This document shows positions 6,978-16,591 of a stretch of DNA of 64,000 bases, piece by piece (within the stretch, counting starts at the first letter, position 1; each line of letters begins with the position of its first letter). This stretch comes from Perlabentimonas sp041656735. GTDB taxonomy: Bacteria; Bacteroidota; Bacteroidia; Bacteroidales; Tenuifilaceae. Position numbers and translations under genes: made by a program. The stretch covers positions 1 through 64,000 of the forward strand of contig JBBACY010000010.1 of assembly GCA_041656735.1 (NCBI GenBank), written 5' to 3'. Below the pieces are notes generated by a model that ran no database searches, was not told the origin of the DNA, and saw only the letters and a program-made list of their open reading frames with translations.

Positions 6978-8021
6978 ATGGATATTAAGGATAGAATTCT
7001 CGCTTTTACCCAGCTGGGCACCAAAATACTAACGGATGAACAGAAACCGGAAACCATAGAGTTTTGGGAGGCAGTGAATATGGCGCACCAACAAAACCCT
7101 TGGTTTACCCCAGCATTTTGCGAGTACGCAATTAAGTCGATAGCCACACACTGGCTAACCGAGCAGAGCCTTAACCAATGGGTAGCGCTATATCCAAAGC
7201 GTGCTTTTAACCCAAAATTTGAAAAGAGAGTTGGCATTGTTATGGCGGGTAATATTCCGTTTGTGGGTTTTCACGATATCCTTTGCGTGCTAATGGCAGG
7301 GCATAAACTTGTAGGAAAAATCTCATCGAAAGATGCTGGGCTTACGCAAATCCTACTAAAACTGCTTTTATCTATTGAGCCTCGTTTTAAAGATTACATA
7401 ACCATTACCGAAGAACGGCTTGAAAATTTTGATGCCGTTATTGCGACTGGCAGTAATAATACATCACGATACTTCGATTATTACTTTGCAAAATATCCCA
7501 ACATAATTCGGAAAAATAGGCAAAGTATTGCCATTATAACGGGTAATGAAACCGCAGAGCAGTTTAAAGGCTTAGCTTCCGATATCTTTTCCTATTTCGG
7601 GCTTGGCTGTCGTAACGTGTCGAAATTATTAATACCCAAGGACTATGATTTAACCCCGCTAATTGACAACTTTTTAGAATTTAAAAGCCTTGTAAATCAT
7701 CATAAATACGCCAATAACTACGAGTATTACCGAGCAATATTTTTAATGAATCAGATTGAGCACCTCGATTCGGGTTTTGCCCTTTTAAAACCCGACGAGA
7801 GCTTGGGTAGCCCCGTTGGGGTAATTTACTATCAACATTACAGCGATATAAACGTTGTAAACGAATACATTGACAGGCATAACGAGCAGCTGCAATGCAT
7901 CGTTTCGTCGAATTTAAGCATACCAAATAGCATTGGCTTTGGACAAACACAAAACCCATTACTTACAGATTATGCCGATGGTATTGACACCATTAATTTT
8001 TTAGCAAGCTTAAATATTTAG
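6978..8021 (+). CDS. Acyl-CoA reductase, LuxC-like
   Basis: A 347-residue protein of the LuxC/acyl-CoA reductase family, an aldehyde-dehydrogenase-like fold that reduces acyl-CoA or acyl-enzyme esters to aldehydes with NADPH. Seen are KRVGIVMAGNIPFVGFHDILCVLMAGH (about 82-108, cofactor side), NFDAVIATGSNNTSRYFDYYF, and FGLGCRNVSK with the catalytic-type Cys211. It is shorter than LuxC of luminous bacteria (about 480 residues), as is usual for Bacteroidota. No LuxE-type synthetase, ferredoxin or other pathway partner lies next to it, so the substrate cannot be guessed. Confidence 0.82.
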   Translation: MDIKDRILAFTQLGTKILTDEQKPETIEFWEAVNMAHQQNPWFTPAFCEYAIKSIATHWLTEQSLNQWVALYPKRAFNPKFEKRVGIVMAGNIPFVGFHDILCVLMAGHKLVGKISSKDAGLTQILLKLLLSIEPRFKDYITITEERLENFDAVIATGSNNTSRYFDYYFAKYPNIIRKNRQSIAIITGNETAEQFKGLASDIFSYFGLGCRNVSKLLIPKDYDLTPLIDNFLEFKSLVNHHKYANNYEYYRAIFLMNQIEHLDSGFALLKPDESLGSPVGVIYYQHYSDINVVNEYIDRHNEQLQCIVSSNLSIPNSIGFGQTQNPLLTDYADGIDTINFLASLNI

Positions 8022-8085
8022 TTTTGGGTAAAACATTTTTTTTATTTTTAATATGTTGCTTATTTTGCACAAAACCAAAAAGCCT

Positions 8086-8610
8086 ATGATTTATAAATTT
8101 AGAATGATTTCGGGAGCCGAAAAAGTGTTTCTACGCGAGTACGAAATACCCAGCAGTTACACCTTTTTTAGTTTCCATAAATTCATACAAGACGATTTGG
8201 GTTTTGATTCGGACCAGCTAGCCTCTTTCTTTATAACCGATGAGAATTGGAATAAGGGACTTGAACTAACCCTTATTGATATGGAGAACGATGCGGGACT
8301 TGCTGCAATTCCAATGGAGTCGGTTAAACTGAGCGATTTATTGAAGAAAAAGAAGGATAGATGCCTTTACGTTTTCGATATTTTTACTGACCGTTGTTTT
8401 TTTATTGAGCTAGCTGAAATAACCGAGCCTGCTGAGGACAAAGATTACCCCTATTGTAAAGTATCGGTGGGGGCTCCGCCCGAACAGCTAGAGTTAGGAG
8501 ACATATCAATTATTGATGATTTTGACGAGGATAACTTTGATGAAATAACCAACGAAATTGATATTGAGAGCCTTGATTCGGAAGATTACGCAGACGAAGA
8601 TTACTATTAA
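8086..8610 (+). CDS. Protein with pRiA4b ORF-3-like fold
   Basis: A roughly 174-residue acidic protein. The N-terminal half (YKFRMISGAEKVFLREYEIPSSYTFFSFHKFIQDDLGFD, then SFFITDENWNKGLEL) resembles the IS1096 TnpR/pRiA4b ORF-3 family, whose function is poorly known. The C-terminus is a long run of Asp and Glu. The start at 8086 is preferred because an upstream ATG at 8053 adds 11 residues unlike the family. It lies 16 bp upstream of miaA and is probably cotranscribed. No mobile element surrounds it, so the family's transposon link is not informative here. Confidence 0.7.
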   Translation: MIYKFRMISGAEKVFLREYEIPSSYTFFSFHKFIQDDLGFDSDQLASFFITDENWNKGLELTLIDMENDAGLAAIPMESVKLSDLLKKKKDRCLYVFDIFTDRCFFIELAEITEPAEDKDYPYCKVSVGAPPEQLELGDISIIDDFDEDNFDEITNEIDIESLDSEDYADEDYY

Positions 8611-8626
8611 ATAGAACACATTTAAC

Positions 8627-9535
8627 TTGCCAAACAAGTATCTCATAATCCTTATTGGTCCAACGGGAGTTGGAAAAACAGCCACCAGCCTTTCTATATC
8701 GCAGCATTTTAATGCGCCCATAATTTCGGCCGATTCGCGACAGTTTTTTAAGGAGATGCGTATTGGCACTGCTGCCCCCACTCAGAGCCAGCTTTCGGCA
8801 GCACAGCACCACCTGATTGGACATAAATCTATTTCGGAAAGGTACAGCTGCGGAATGTTTGAAACGGAGGCACTTAAAATTCTCGAAGATATTTACCTTA
8901 CCCAAGATGTGGCTATGCTTGTGGGCGGGTCAATGCTCTACATTGATGCGGTTTGCAAAGGCATCGACGATTTTCCCACACCCGACCCAGAGCTGCGAAG
9001 AATGCTTGAAAAGCAGCTAAAAGATGAGGGTATTGAAAGTGTTAGAGCGCAGCTAAAGTTACTCGACCCAGAACATTACGACAGGGTTGATTTAAAAAAC
9101 TCGCAACGTATGCTAAAGGCTTTGGAGGTGTGTTTGCAAACGGGTAGAACCTATAGCAGTTTCCGAACTAATCCACAGAAAGAGCGGCCCTTTAAAACCC
9201 TAAAAATTGGACTAAATCGCCCCCGCAACGAGCTGTATTTACAAATTAATGCTCGGGTTGACCAAATGGTAAGTGATGGTCTTATTGATGAGGCCAAATC
9301 ACTATACCCCCAACGTCATCAAAATGCCCTAAAAACAGTGGGCTATCGCGAAATATTCGATTTCATTGATGGCAAAATATCTCAAGAAAAAGCCATTGAA
9401 CTTATTAAGCGCAACTCACGCCACTACGCCAAACGACAACTTACTTGGTGGGGTCGTGATAACGAAATTGCGTGGTTTCACCCTGATGAACACAAAGATA
9501 TTATTGAGCATATCTGTAATACTATCAAACCGTAA
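8627..9535 (+). CDS. miaA: tRNA dimethylallyltransferase MiaA
   Basis: A 302-residue enzyme that transfers dimethylallyl to N6 of A37 in tRNAs reading UNN codons. The P-loop GPTGVGKT is at 11-18, the DSRQ motif at 36-39 and GGSMLYIDAVCKG near 105-117. The C-terminal HARQL-type helix appears as SRHYAKRQLTWW. Length is normal. It apparently uses a TTG start (8627), since the sequence between the stop of the preceding gene and the P-loop offers no in-frame ATG. Confidence 0.95.
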   Translation: MPNKYLIILIGPTGVGKTATSLSISQHFNAPIISADSRQFFKEMRIGTAAPTQSQLSAAQHHLIGHKSISERYSCGMFETEALKILEDIYLTQDVAMLVGGSMLYIDAVCKGIDDFPTPDPELRRMLEKQLKDEGIESVRAQLKLLDPEHYDRVDLKNSQRMLKALEVCLQTGRTYSSFRTNPQKERPFKTLKIGLNRPRNELYLQINARVDQMVSDGLIDEAKSLYPQRHQNALKTVGYREIFDFIDGKISQEKAIELIKRNSRHYAKRQLTWWGRDNEIAWFHPDEHKDIIEHICNTIKP

Positions 9536-9750
9536 AGGGAATACACCAAAAACCCTTCGCTCTTAAACAAAAAAATAACGTAAAGTCTAGGTCTTAAGGG
9601 AGGTTGGGATTAGATTTTAGTACTATTTCGATTCCCATAACAATATTCGGGCAGCCTTCTCAAATGATGATATTGCTTAGTATGAAGTAAGTATGAACAA
9701 AATTTACCTACTTTTACTTAAAATATAAATAATCTAAACATCTAATCCTT

Positions 9751-10854
9751 ATGGATATATTAATTAGTCAAGGCTTAAGAACTATTCTTGGAATTGTTCT
9801 TGGATACTTTATACTAAGGGCACTATTTAAGGACTCTTTGATAATGAAAGTTGGAATTATAATTGTTGCAATCATTCTGCTCATTGGCATAAATGTTCGT
9901 ATTGAAGAGGCAGGTTTTATCAACAAGTATGTCAGTCTAATTATTAGTACAGCTATTGGTATTATTGCAATATACATTACCAACAGAGACATTAGAAAAC
10001 CTTTTCAGGCATCCATTCGAAAAATTGAGGAGATGGCCAAAGGAAATTTGAATATTTCAATTGAGGATACCCATAAAAAGAATGAGATTGGAGCGCTAAA
10101 CAGAGCATTAGAAAACTTCATAAAGGAATTGAGCCATATCATCAACAAAGTGCAGGATAGTACAGAAGCCTTGTCTGATTCGGCCCAAAGTCTAAGTGCA
10201 ACTTCCGAAGAATTATCTCAGGGCGCTAACGAGCAAGCAGCATCGGTAGAAGAAGTTTCATCAAGTATGGATCAAATTATTATGAATATTGAGAGCAACA
10301 ATGCTCATACTAAGCAAACAGAGGTTATTGCAAATGCATCATCGTCGAGCATAAAACAAGTAAGTTCGACTACTCAAGAAAGTTTAACCTCGGTGCGTAA
10401 TATATTCGATAAAATTGGAATTATTAACGATATAGCCTTTCAAACAAATATTTTGGCACTAAATGCTGCCGTTGAAGCTGCCCGGGCGGGCGAGCATGGT
10501 AGAGGTTTTGCCGTGGTGGCTGCAGAGGTGCGTAAGTTGGCAGAAAAGAGCAAGATTGCCGCAGATGAAATAGTAAATTTAGCCCAGAATACCGTATCTA
10601 TTACTGAAAATGCCGGTAAATTAATGGTAAGTATTATACCCGAAATTGAAAAGACAGCAGGGTTAACTCAAGAAATTTCAGCTGCTAACTTGGAACAAAC
10701 CAATGGTGCAAATCAAGTGAATATAGCTATCCAGCAGCTAAACTCTATAGCTCAGCAAAATGCGAGTGCATCTGTAAAAATGGCAAGTAATTCTGAGAAT
10801 TTGGTTGACCAAGCTGCTGAGCTAAAAGATGTATTATTGTTCTTTAAAATTTAA
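9751..10854 (+). CDS. Methyl-accepting chemotaxis protein without an external sensor domain
   Basis: A 367-residue chemoreceptor. Two or three hydrophobic helices (residues 8-48 and 56-77) are separated by only about ten residues, so there is no periplasmic ligand-binding domain. A HAMP-like segment follows (KPFQASIRKIEEMAKGNLNISI), then a coiled-coil signalling domain with the kinase-contact hairpin tip FQTNILALNAAVEAARAGEHGRGFAVVAAEVRKLAEKS (about 230-267). Such receptors signal to CheA/CheW. No che genes are nearby. It may sense membrane state or a cytoplasmic cue, or partner with another protein; that is inference. Preceded by about 215 bp with no other gene. Confidence 0.88.
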   Translation: MDILISQGLRTILGIVLGYFILRALFKDSLIMKVGIIIVAIILLIGINVRIEEAGFINKYVSLIISTAIGIIAIYITNRDIRKPFQASIRKIEEMAKGNLNISIEDTHKKNEIGALNRALENFIKELSHIINKVQDSTEALSDSAQSLSATSEELSQGANEQAASVEEVSSSMDQIIMNIESNNAHTKQTEVIANASSSSIKQVSSTTQESLTSVRNIFDKIGIINDIAFQTNILALNAAVEAARAGEHGRGFAVVAAEVRKLAEKSKIAADEIVNLAQNTVSITENAGKLMVSIIPEIEKTAGLTQEISAANLEQTNGANQVNIAIQQLNSIAQQNASASVKMASNSENLVDQAAELKDVLLFFKI

Positions 10855-10966
10855 CTATAATTAGAATAGATAAATTCAATCAACAAAGTTTCTAATAAGA
10901 CTAGATTCTCGTAATTACTAAATATTTATGCAGCCTATTTGGATAGGAACTTTGTAGCAGTTTTTG

Positions 10967-13339
10967 CTAATTTGCAGTAAATACCTCAAACGAGAACCCT
11001 TCGAGTTCAACACTTATCGCCATATCGTCAACAGAGTAGGTTGCACCAAAATTATCTATAAACTTTAGTACTGAAAAACGCTCTGGAAAGGGAATGTTTA
11101 TTTCAACCTTTTCACTTGAATTGTTAAAAACAACCACAACCACATTATCCATATAGCATCGGGCGTAGGCGTAAAGTTTTTCATCCACCAAAAGCGGCTC
11201 GAAAGCACCATAATTCAGCGCCATATTTGAGCTGCGTAGAGCGGTAAGTTTTTTTGTAATACCAATGGTTTCCTGCTCATTACGATTTAAGTTGTCGAAC
11301 TGCATCATCTTGCGATTATCGGGATCATTACCGCCGGGCTGACCAAACTCATCACCCTGATATATTGTGGGAACACCCGGAATAGTTAGGTTAAATGCGT
11401 TAAACATTTGCAGTTTTTTGTAGCCAATGGCATTACCCACACCAATCTCTCTGGTCCACCCAGCAAACTTAGCATCCTCATCGAAAGAGATAGCACCGCC
11501 AGCATAGGAGATAAAACGTCCTTTGTCGTGGTTGCCACTAATAATTCCCATTAGGTTATTCCATCCGTAATAGCTAAAACCCTCAATAAGCTTGCTATTG
11601 AGATTAACGAACGGCGCATCGGTACGGGCAAAGGTTGCTGAAGCCGCATCAAAAACATTAAAATCAAACTGTGCGTTAAGCATACCACTGCCAATGTAGC
11701 TCGAAATAAGCTCGTGGCTACCATAGGTTTCACCTATTTGATAAATAGTACGATTAGGCTCTACGTTCTCCTTAATTTTTCGAGTAAGAGTGCGCCAAAA
11801 AACTTCGGGGATATGTTTGGTCGCATCATGGCGGAAGCCATCAAACTTATACTGGGTAACCCAAAATAACGCCGAGTCGGTCATTGGTTCATAAACCTCG
11901 GGGCGCTCCAAGTCGAGCGTAGGCATAAATGTGTCAAACCACGTGGTTAACCTGTGCTCATCCCATTTCTCGGTATTCATTGTACCATCAGGTAAATAAA
12001 GGGGTGTTGCCCAATCGGGATGATCGCGATACAATGGATGCTCCTTATGTACGTGGTTGGCCACATAATCGAGAATAACATTCATATCGTGTTTATGTGC
12101 CTCAGTCAACAAACGATGCACATCATCGGAGGTACCAAATCTAAAGTCAACTTTTGATGAGGATATTGGCCAGTATCCGTGGTAACCCGAAAATTTTGTG
12201 TGGGGATTGGGGTATAAGCCATAGGCTCCCAACGGGTTTTGAATTATGGGCGAAATCCAAATGGTACTTATGCCTAAAGAATCAAAATATCCATCAATAA
12301 TCTTTTGAGTAACACCTTCAATATCGCCTCCATAATAGTTAGCCTTTGGGAGTATCTCTGGGTCATCAACAGGAAAATCGTTGTTTGGGTTGGCATTATT
12401 AAAACGGTCAACCATAAGCGAGTACATTATCTGCGTATGCAAATTGGTGCGATTTAATTGCGCGGTAGATGTAACAGCACAACGCCCCTTAAGCGGAATA
12501 AGCAAATCGTTCGATTCGCCCTCACCGTTATATGCCCAAACACGAATATACGAACCTTGTAAACCATTGGCATTGGCAGGAATGGTAATGGTTGCTCCCG
12601 TATCGGTTAAGAAAACAAAATTATGGCTAAGACGATAGTTTTCCCAAAACACGAATAGCTCATCAACCTTTTTCTCGAAACCAATGAATATTTCCTCTTT
12701 ATTACAACCCTCGGAATAGATAAAGGGTAATAAGTCAGGGTTACTCTCCCCTACTCGTAAAATTGAGTTAACACCTCCTATATTATTATCTTCCGTATCG
12801 GGATTAGCTGGATCAAGCATCCATTTACCATCAACCACAACCTGATATTGGTATTTGCCCGGATTCAGCAGCAAGCTTGTTTTCCACTCACCGTTTTCAT
12901 TCTGAAGATTAGTTTTAGCTGGATTCCAATCGTTTATTTGCCCAGCAAGCTGCACCGTTTTGGGTTGCTTGCCCTGTGGTTTAAAGGTAATTTCCACGGG
13001 TAGCTTACGGCTTTTTCTCATTAGTAACGAGTAGCAGCCCCCATTAGACCAGACCTTTAGTTCAGAGAGTTTTGCAATAGTCTCATTTTGAGATATTAGC
13101 CTTACCTTTTTCTTATCTGCCGACATAAACACATCGAAATTTGAAGGGGCAACAATCGAATCGATGCGCGTAACATCCATAAAGTAATCCTCAAGAATTA
13201 TTTCGGTTTCATCACCGGCAAGTTGAATAACCGATGCCAACCCATAAACCTCGGATGCTTTGGTATAGTATGGAATAACCTCGTTATTACCACACGATGC
13301 AAACAGTAATGCAATAAAAACTAATTGTATACGGTTCAT
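10967..13339 (-). CDS. Surface GH13 alpha-amylase lipoprotein, SusG-like role
   Basis: A 790-residue protein with signal peptide and lipobox (LLFASC, Cys16). Beta-rich N-terminal domains include a CBM48/E-set-like module (ITFKPQ through PGKYQYQVVVDGKWMLDP, about 115-190). The GH13 barrel shows DYVANHVH, GFRHDATKH (nucleophile near 505), IGETYG (acid/base near 535) and SGNHDKGR (near 603). A beta-sandwich closes it. It likely cuts starch or maltodextrin at the cell surface or periplasm. Last gene of the leftward cluster, 228 bp beyond the SusA-like gene, a gap long enough for its own promoter although I do not see a convincing one. Confidence 0.9.
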   Translation of the reverse strand: MNRIQLVFIALLFASCGNNEVIPYYTKASEVYGLASVIQLAGDETEIILEDYFMDVTRIDSIVAPSNFDVFMSADKKKVRLISQNETIAKLSELKVWSNGGCYSLLMRKSRKLPVEITFKPQGKQPKTVQLAGQINDWNPAKTNLQNENGEWKTSLLLNPGKYQYQVVVDGKWMLDPANPDTEDNNIGGVNSILRVGESNPDLLPFIYSEGCNKEEIFIGFEKKVDELFVFWENYRLSHNFVFLTDTGATITIPANANGLQGSYIRVWAYNGEGESNDLLIPLKGRCAVTSTAQLNRTNLHTQIMYSLMVDRFNNANPNNDFPVDDPEILPKANYYGGDIEGVTQKIIDGYFDSLGISTIWISPIIQNPLGAYGLYPNPHTKFSGYHGYWPISSSKVDFRFGTSDDVHRLLTEAHKHDMNVILDYVANHVHKEHPLYRDHPDWATPLYLPDGTMNTEKWDEHRLTTWFDTFMPTLDLERPEVYEPMTDSALFWVTQYKFDGFRHDATKHIPEVFWRTLTRKIKENVEPNRTIYQIGETYGSHELISSYIGSGMLNAQFDFNVFDAASATFARTDAPFVNLNSKLIEGFSYYGWNNLMGIISGNHDKGRFISYAGGAISFDEDAKFAGWTREIGVGNAIGYKKLQMFNAFNLTIPGVPTIYQGDEFGQPGGNDPDNRKMMQFDNLNRNEQETIGITKKLTALRSSNMALNYGAFEPLLVDEKLYAYARCYMDNVVVVVFNNSSEKVEINIPFPERFSVLKFIDNFGATYSVDDMAISVELEGFSFEVFTAN

Positions 13340-13567
13340 AGTATTTTATTTTTTAGAATGAAAACATAGCTTGTCGCTAACAACGGGTATGGCAAACAAT
13401 TTCTAACACATTCAGTCGATAATGATTACCGCATTTATTGGGTTTAGTTTTCTTCTGTAATAAACTAACATTCAAATAATTATTAAAGTTTATGTTAATG
13501 TCGTTTAGTTAAGAATGTCGGCTTAGCCAGACCGTCGTTACCCTGAGCATTTTACAGAAGAAACAAG

Positions 13568-15412
13568 CTATTTATTCAGTTCAATAATCATAGCCGAACG
13601 AGGCGAAAGCTGAATTTTATCAAGGTTCTCAAGTTTCTTACCAGTAACAATATCCTTTCCGCTACTAAATGACGAAAGAAACTCGTTGAATCGGCTGGTC
13701 TTTAATAGCTTGGGCTGGTATCCATTATGCAGTATTACCATTACGGTTTGCTCATCGTTCTGACGGAAGTACACGTATACCTCGTTCTCGGGTAAGAACT
13801 GAACTAACTTGCCATTGTGCACAGCGGTGGCCGTTTTGCGCCACTGGAGCAAGGTGCTCATATAATTCCACGCTTCGTTCTCCTTTTTTGTACGCCCTTC
13901 GGCAGTATATGCCGAGCGCTTATGGTCGGGCCACCCGCCCAGAAACTCCTGTCGCAAAACACCATGCCCATTGGCATCGTCACCATCCATAAGTATCTCT
14001 GTTCCATAGTATATTTGCGGAATACCCCGGGTTGTAAGCAGGAAAGCCATACCTAGTTTATAACGACCAATGGCCATATCCTTACGCTTCATAAAGCGGG
14101 AAACGTCATGGTTATCAGAAAAAATCAAGATATTGCTCAAGTTGGAATATAGAAAATCGTGAGCCAAAATTTCGTAAAGACGATGTAAGCCAGTATCCCA
14201 GCCTTCTTTTTCATCAAAAGCACTATTTATTGCGTAGCAAAGCGGAAAATCCATAACCGTTGGGATGCCCGAATCAAAACCATCGTGGTTTAATGCGCCA
14301 GTTTGCCAGTATGCAACCCATGCCGGATAGTTTATCCACGTTTCGGCAACAATATTAAAGTTTGGGTACTCATCCATAACAGCGCGTGTCCAGTGAGCCA
14401 TAAACTCCTTATCGGGGTACGGATGGGTATCCATCCTAATGCCATCGAGGTTTGCATACTCAACCCACCATATACTATTCTGAATTAGATACTTAGCAAG
14501 GTATGGATTTCGCTGGTTTAAATCGGGCATATGGGTATCGAACCAGCCGTCGTACATAAGTTTTTTGTCGGCATCGGATGCGTGGGGGTCGAAACTAACA
14601 GGTATTCGATAGTTTGTACGAGTGAATTCGGGCCACTGATTTACCCAATCATCCATAGGAAGATCTTCAATAAACCAATGTTTGCTGCCACAGTGATTGA
14701 AAATCATATCCTTAATAATTTTCAAACCTTTATCATGTGCCATATCAACCAATAGCTTGTATAGCTTATTGCTACCAAACCGCCTATCAACGTTGTAAAA
14801 ATCGGTAATGGCATACTGATGATACGACTGCCAAGGCTGGTTACTCTCCAGCACAGGGTTTATCCAAATAGCGGTCATTCCCAACTCTTTTATATAATCA
14901 AGGTTATTGATTATCCCCTGTATATCGCCACCGTGGCGGGCATAAAGATCGTTGCGATCGAGTTTATCTTCCATGCCCTCAAAAGAGTCGTTAGTAGGAT
15001 CGCCATTGGCAAACCGATCGGGAAACAGTAGGTACATAGCATCAGAGGCATCGAACCCATTGCGCTGAGCCGACTCGTTGTGCCTACTATTTAATGTATA
15101 AGAATATGTTAAAGTCTTTTTATTGGGAAGTGTAAAGAGAATCTCAAATATCCCCGGAGCTGTATTTTCGTTAATTTCTAAATTTACAAAAAGATAGTTT
15201 GGATTTTGCACCCTATCAAAACTAGTTAGGATAACTCCTGGGTACGAAATACTAACCACTGCTTCGCCAATTTGCTCACCATAAACCATGAGTTGGAGTT
15301 GTTGGTTCTTCATCCCAACCCACCACGAAGGAGGCTCTACCCTATTTACAGTTTGCGCACCAACACAACTCATTATTGCTAAAAATATGATAGTTACAAA
15401 AAAATTCTTCAT
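13568..15412 (-). CDS. susA: GH13 neopullulanase/cyclomaltodextrinase, SusA-like
   Basis: A 614-residue protein with a cleaved-type signal peptide (MKNFFVTIIFLAIMSCVGA) and the N-terminal cyclomaltodextrinase domain (VEPPSWWVGMKNQQLQLMVYG). The barrel shows DMIFNHCGS, GIRMDTHPY (nucleophile near 326), VAETW (near 356) and FSDNHDVSR (near 435). Known SusA proteins hydrolyse imported maltooligosaccharides in the periplasm. The ATG lies eight bases after a strong terminator hairpin that follows the aldolase gene, so expression depends on read-through or a promoter inside the aldolase gene. Confidence 0.92.
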   Translation of the reverse strand: MKNFFVTIIFLAIMSCVGAQTVNRVEPPSWWVGMKNQQLQLMVYGEQIGEAVVSISYPGVILTSFDRVQNPNYLFVNLEINENTAPGIFEILFTLPNKKTLTYSYTLNSRHNESAQRNGFDASDAMYLLFPDRFANGDPTNDSFEGMEDKLDRNDLYARHGGDIQGIINNLDYIKELGMTAIWINPVLESNQPWQSYHQYAITDFYNVDRRFGSNKLYKLLVDMAHDKGLKIIKDMIFNHCGSKHWFIEDLPMDDWVNQWPEFTRTNYRIPVSFDPHASDADKKLMYDGWFDTHMPDLNQRNPYLAKYLIQNSIWWVEYANLDGIRMDTHPYPDKEFMAHWTRAVMDEYPNFNIVAETWINYPAWVAYWQTGALNHDGFDSGIPTVMDFPLCYAINSAFDEKEGWDTGLHRLYEILAHDFLYSNLSNILIFSDNHDVSRFMKRKDMAIGRYKLGMAFLLTTRGIPQIYYGTEILMDGDDANGHGVLRQEFLGGWPDHKRSAYTAEGRTKKENEAWNYMSTLLQWRKTATAVHNGKLVQFLPENEVYVYFRQNDEQTVMVILHNGYQPKLLKTSRFNEFLSSFSSGKDIVTGKKLENLDKIQLSPRSAMIIELNK

Positions 15413-15419
15413 AAAAAAG

Positions 15420-15465
15420 ATATAAAAAAACCCTTCAGGATAAGATAACTTGCTCCTGAAGGGTT
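15420..15465 (-). terminator. Intrinsic terminator or attenuator between aldolase and susA-like genes
   Basis: Read on the minus strand, AACCCTTCAGGA and TCCTGAAGGGTT form a perfect 12-bp stem over a 13-nt loop, followed by seven T residues. It sits in the 63-bp gap between two genes of the same direction. Confidence 0.85.
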
Positions 15466-15475
15466 AGTAAAAAGA

Positions 15476-16540
15476 TTATCCCCTGTTAACGCAGTTCAGA
15501 TCGTGAAATGAGATTTTTAACCTCTCAATTATACTCTCCCCTCCCTTACGAAGCCATACTCGTGGGTCATAATATTTTTTATTCGGATTATGGTCACCTT
15601 CGGGGTTTCCAATTTGTCCCTGAAGAAAATCGAACTTACTGGCAGAGTAATTACGAATGCCATCCCAAAAAGCCCACTGTAAATCGGTATCAAGGTTCAT
15701 TTTGATAACTCCATAGCTTATTGCCTTTTCAATTTTATCCTTCTCGGATCCGCTGCCACCATGAAATACAAAATTAACTGGCTTCTTATCAGTATTAAAC
15801 TTTTTTTGAATATACTCCTGCGAATCTCTTAAAATATCGGGGCTAAGCACAACGTTTCCGGGTTTATAAACCCCGTGTACATTACCAAAAGAGGCGGCAA
15901 TGGTGAAATTTGGACTAATTTTCATTAGTTGCTCATAAGCATACGAAACCTCTTCGGGCTTAGTGTAAAGTTTTGAGGTATCAACATTCGTGTTATCAAC
16001 ACCATCCTCTTCGCCTCCCGTTACTCCCAATTCAATTTCTAGAGTCATCCCTATTTTCGCCATACGCTTAAGGTATTTGGCTGATATCTCGATGTTCTCC
16101 TTTAAAGTTTCTTCGGAAAGGTCGAGCATATGCGAGCTATATAGGGGTTTACCTGTTTCTGCGAAATGTTTTTCGCCCGCATCTAAAAGGCCATCAATCC
16201 ATGGTAAAAGTTTTTTGGCAGCATGGTCGGTATGCATTATTACTGGAACACCGTATGCCTCGGCCATAATTTGAACGTGTTTGGCTGCTGAGATACCGCC
16301 AAGAATTGCTGCATTTTGGTCGGTATTTGACAACCCTTTACCTGCATAAAATGCTGCACCCCCATTTGATAGTTGAATTATTACTGGCGATTTCATTTCT
16401 CGGGCTGTTTCTAATACCGAGTTAATGGTGTCGGTTCCAGTTACGTTTACGGCTGGTAACGCCCAACCTTCAGCTTTTGCAACTGCAAAAACTTCTTGTA
16501 CCTGTTTTCCGGTTAGCACTCCGGCTTTAAATCTTTTCAT
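15476..16540 (-). CDS. fbaA: Class II fructose-bisphosphate aldolase
   Basis: A roughly 354-residue zinc aldolase that splits fructose-1,6-bisphosphate in glycolysis. Seen are NVTGTDTINSVLE at the N-terminus, VIMHTDHAAKKLLPW (metal His and catalytic Asp), GEEDGVDN, IAASFGNVHGVYKPGN, and FVFHGGSGSEKDKIEKAISYGVIKMNLDTDLQWAF (phosphate-binding loop). The start MKRFKAGVLTGKQV at 16540 is the family N-terminus; an upstream ATG would add 15 atypical residues. It lies inside the maltose cluster, suggesting coupling of sugar intake to glycolysis. Confidence 0.95.
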   Translation of the reverse strand: MKRFKAGVLTGKQVQEVFAVAKAEGWALPAVNVTGTDTINSVLETAREMKSPVIIQLSNGGAAFYAGKGLSNTDQNAAILGGISAAKHVQIMAEAYGVPVIMHTDHAAKKLLPWIDGLLDAGEKHFAETGKPLYSSHMLDLSEETLKENIEISAKYLKRMAKIGMTLEIELGVTGGEEDGVDNTNVDTSKLYTKPEEVSYAYEQLMKISPNFTIAASFGNVHGVYKPGNVVLSPDILRDSQEYIQKKFNTDKKPVNFVFHGGSGSEKDKIEKAISYGVIKMNLDTDLQWAFWDGIRNYSASKFDFLQGQIGNPEGDHNPNKKYYDPRVWLRKGGESIIERLKISFHDLNCVNRG

Positions 16541-16591
16541 AGTATTAGTAGTTGGTTCAAACATTAATAAATTAGCGCAAATCAACAGACT

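Noticed and set aside
10949..10959. Third copy of the 20-bp repeat
   Set aside because: Only 11 bases (AACTTTGTAGC) match, at the 3' end of the amylase gene; too short to count.
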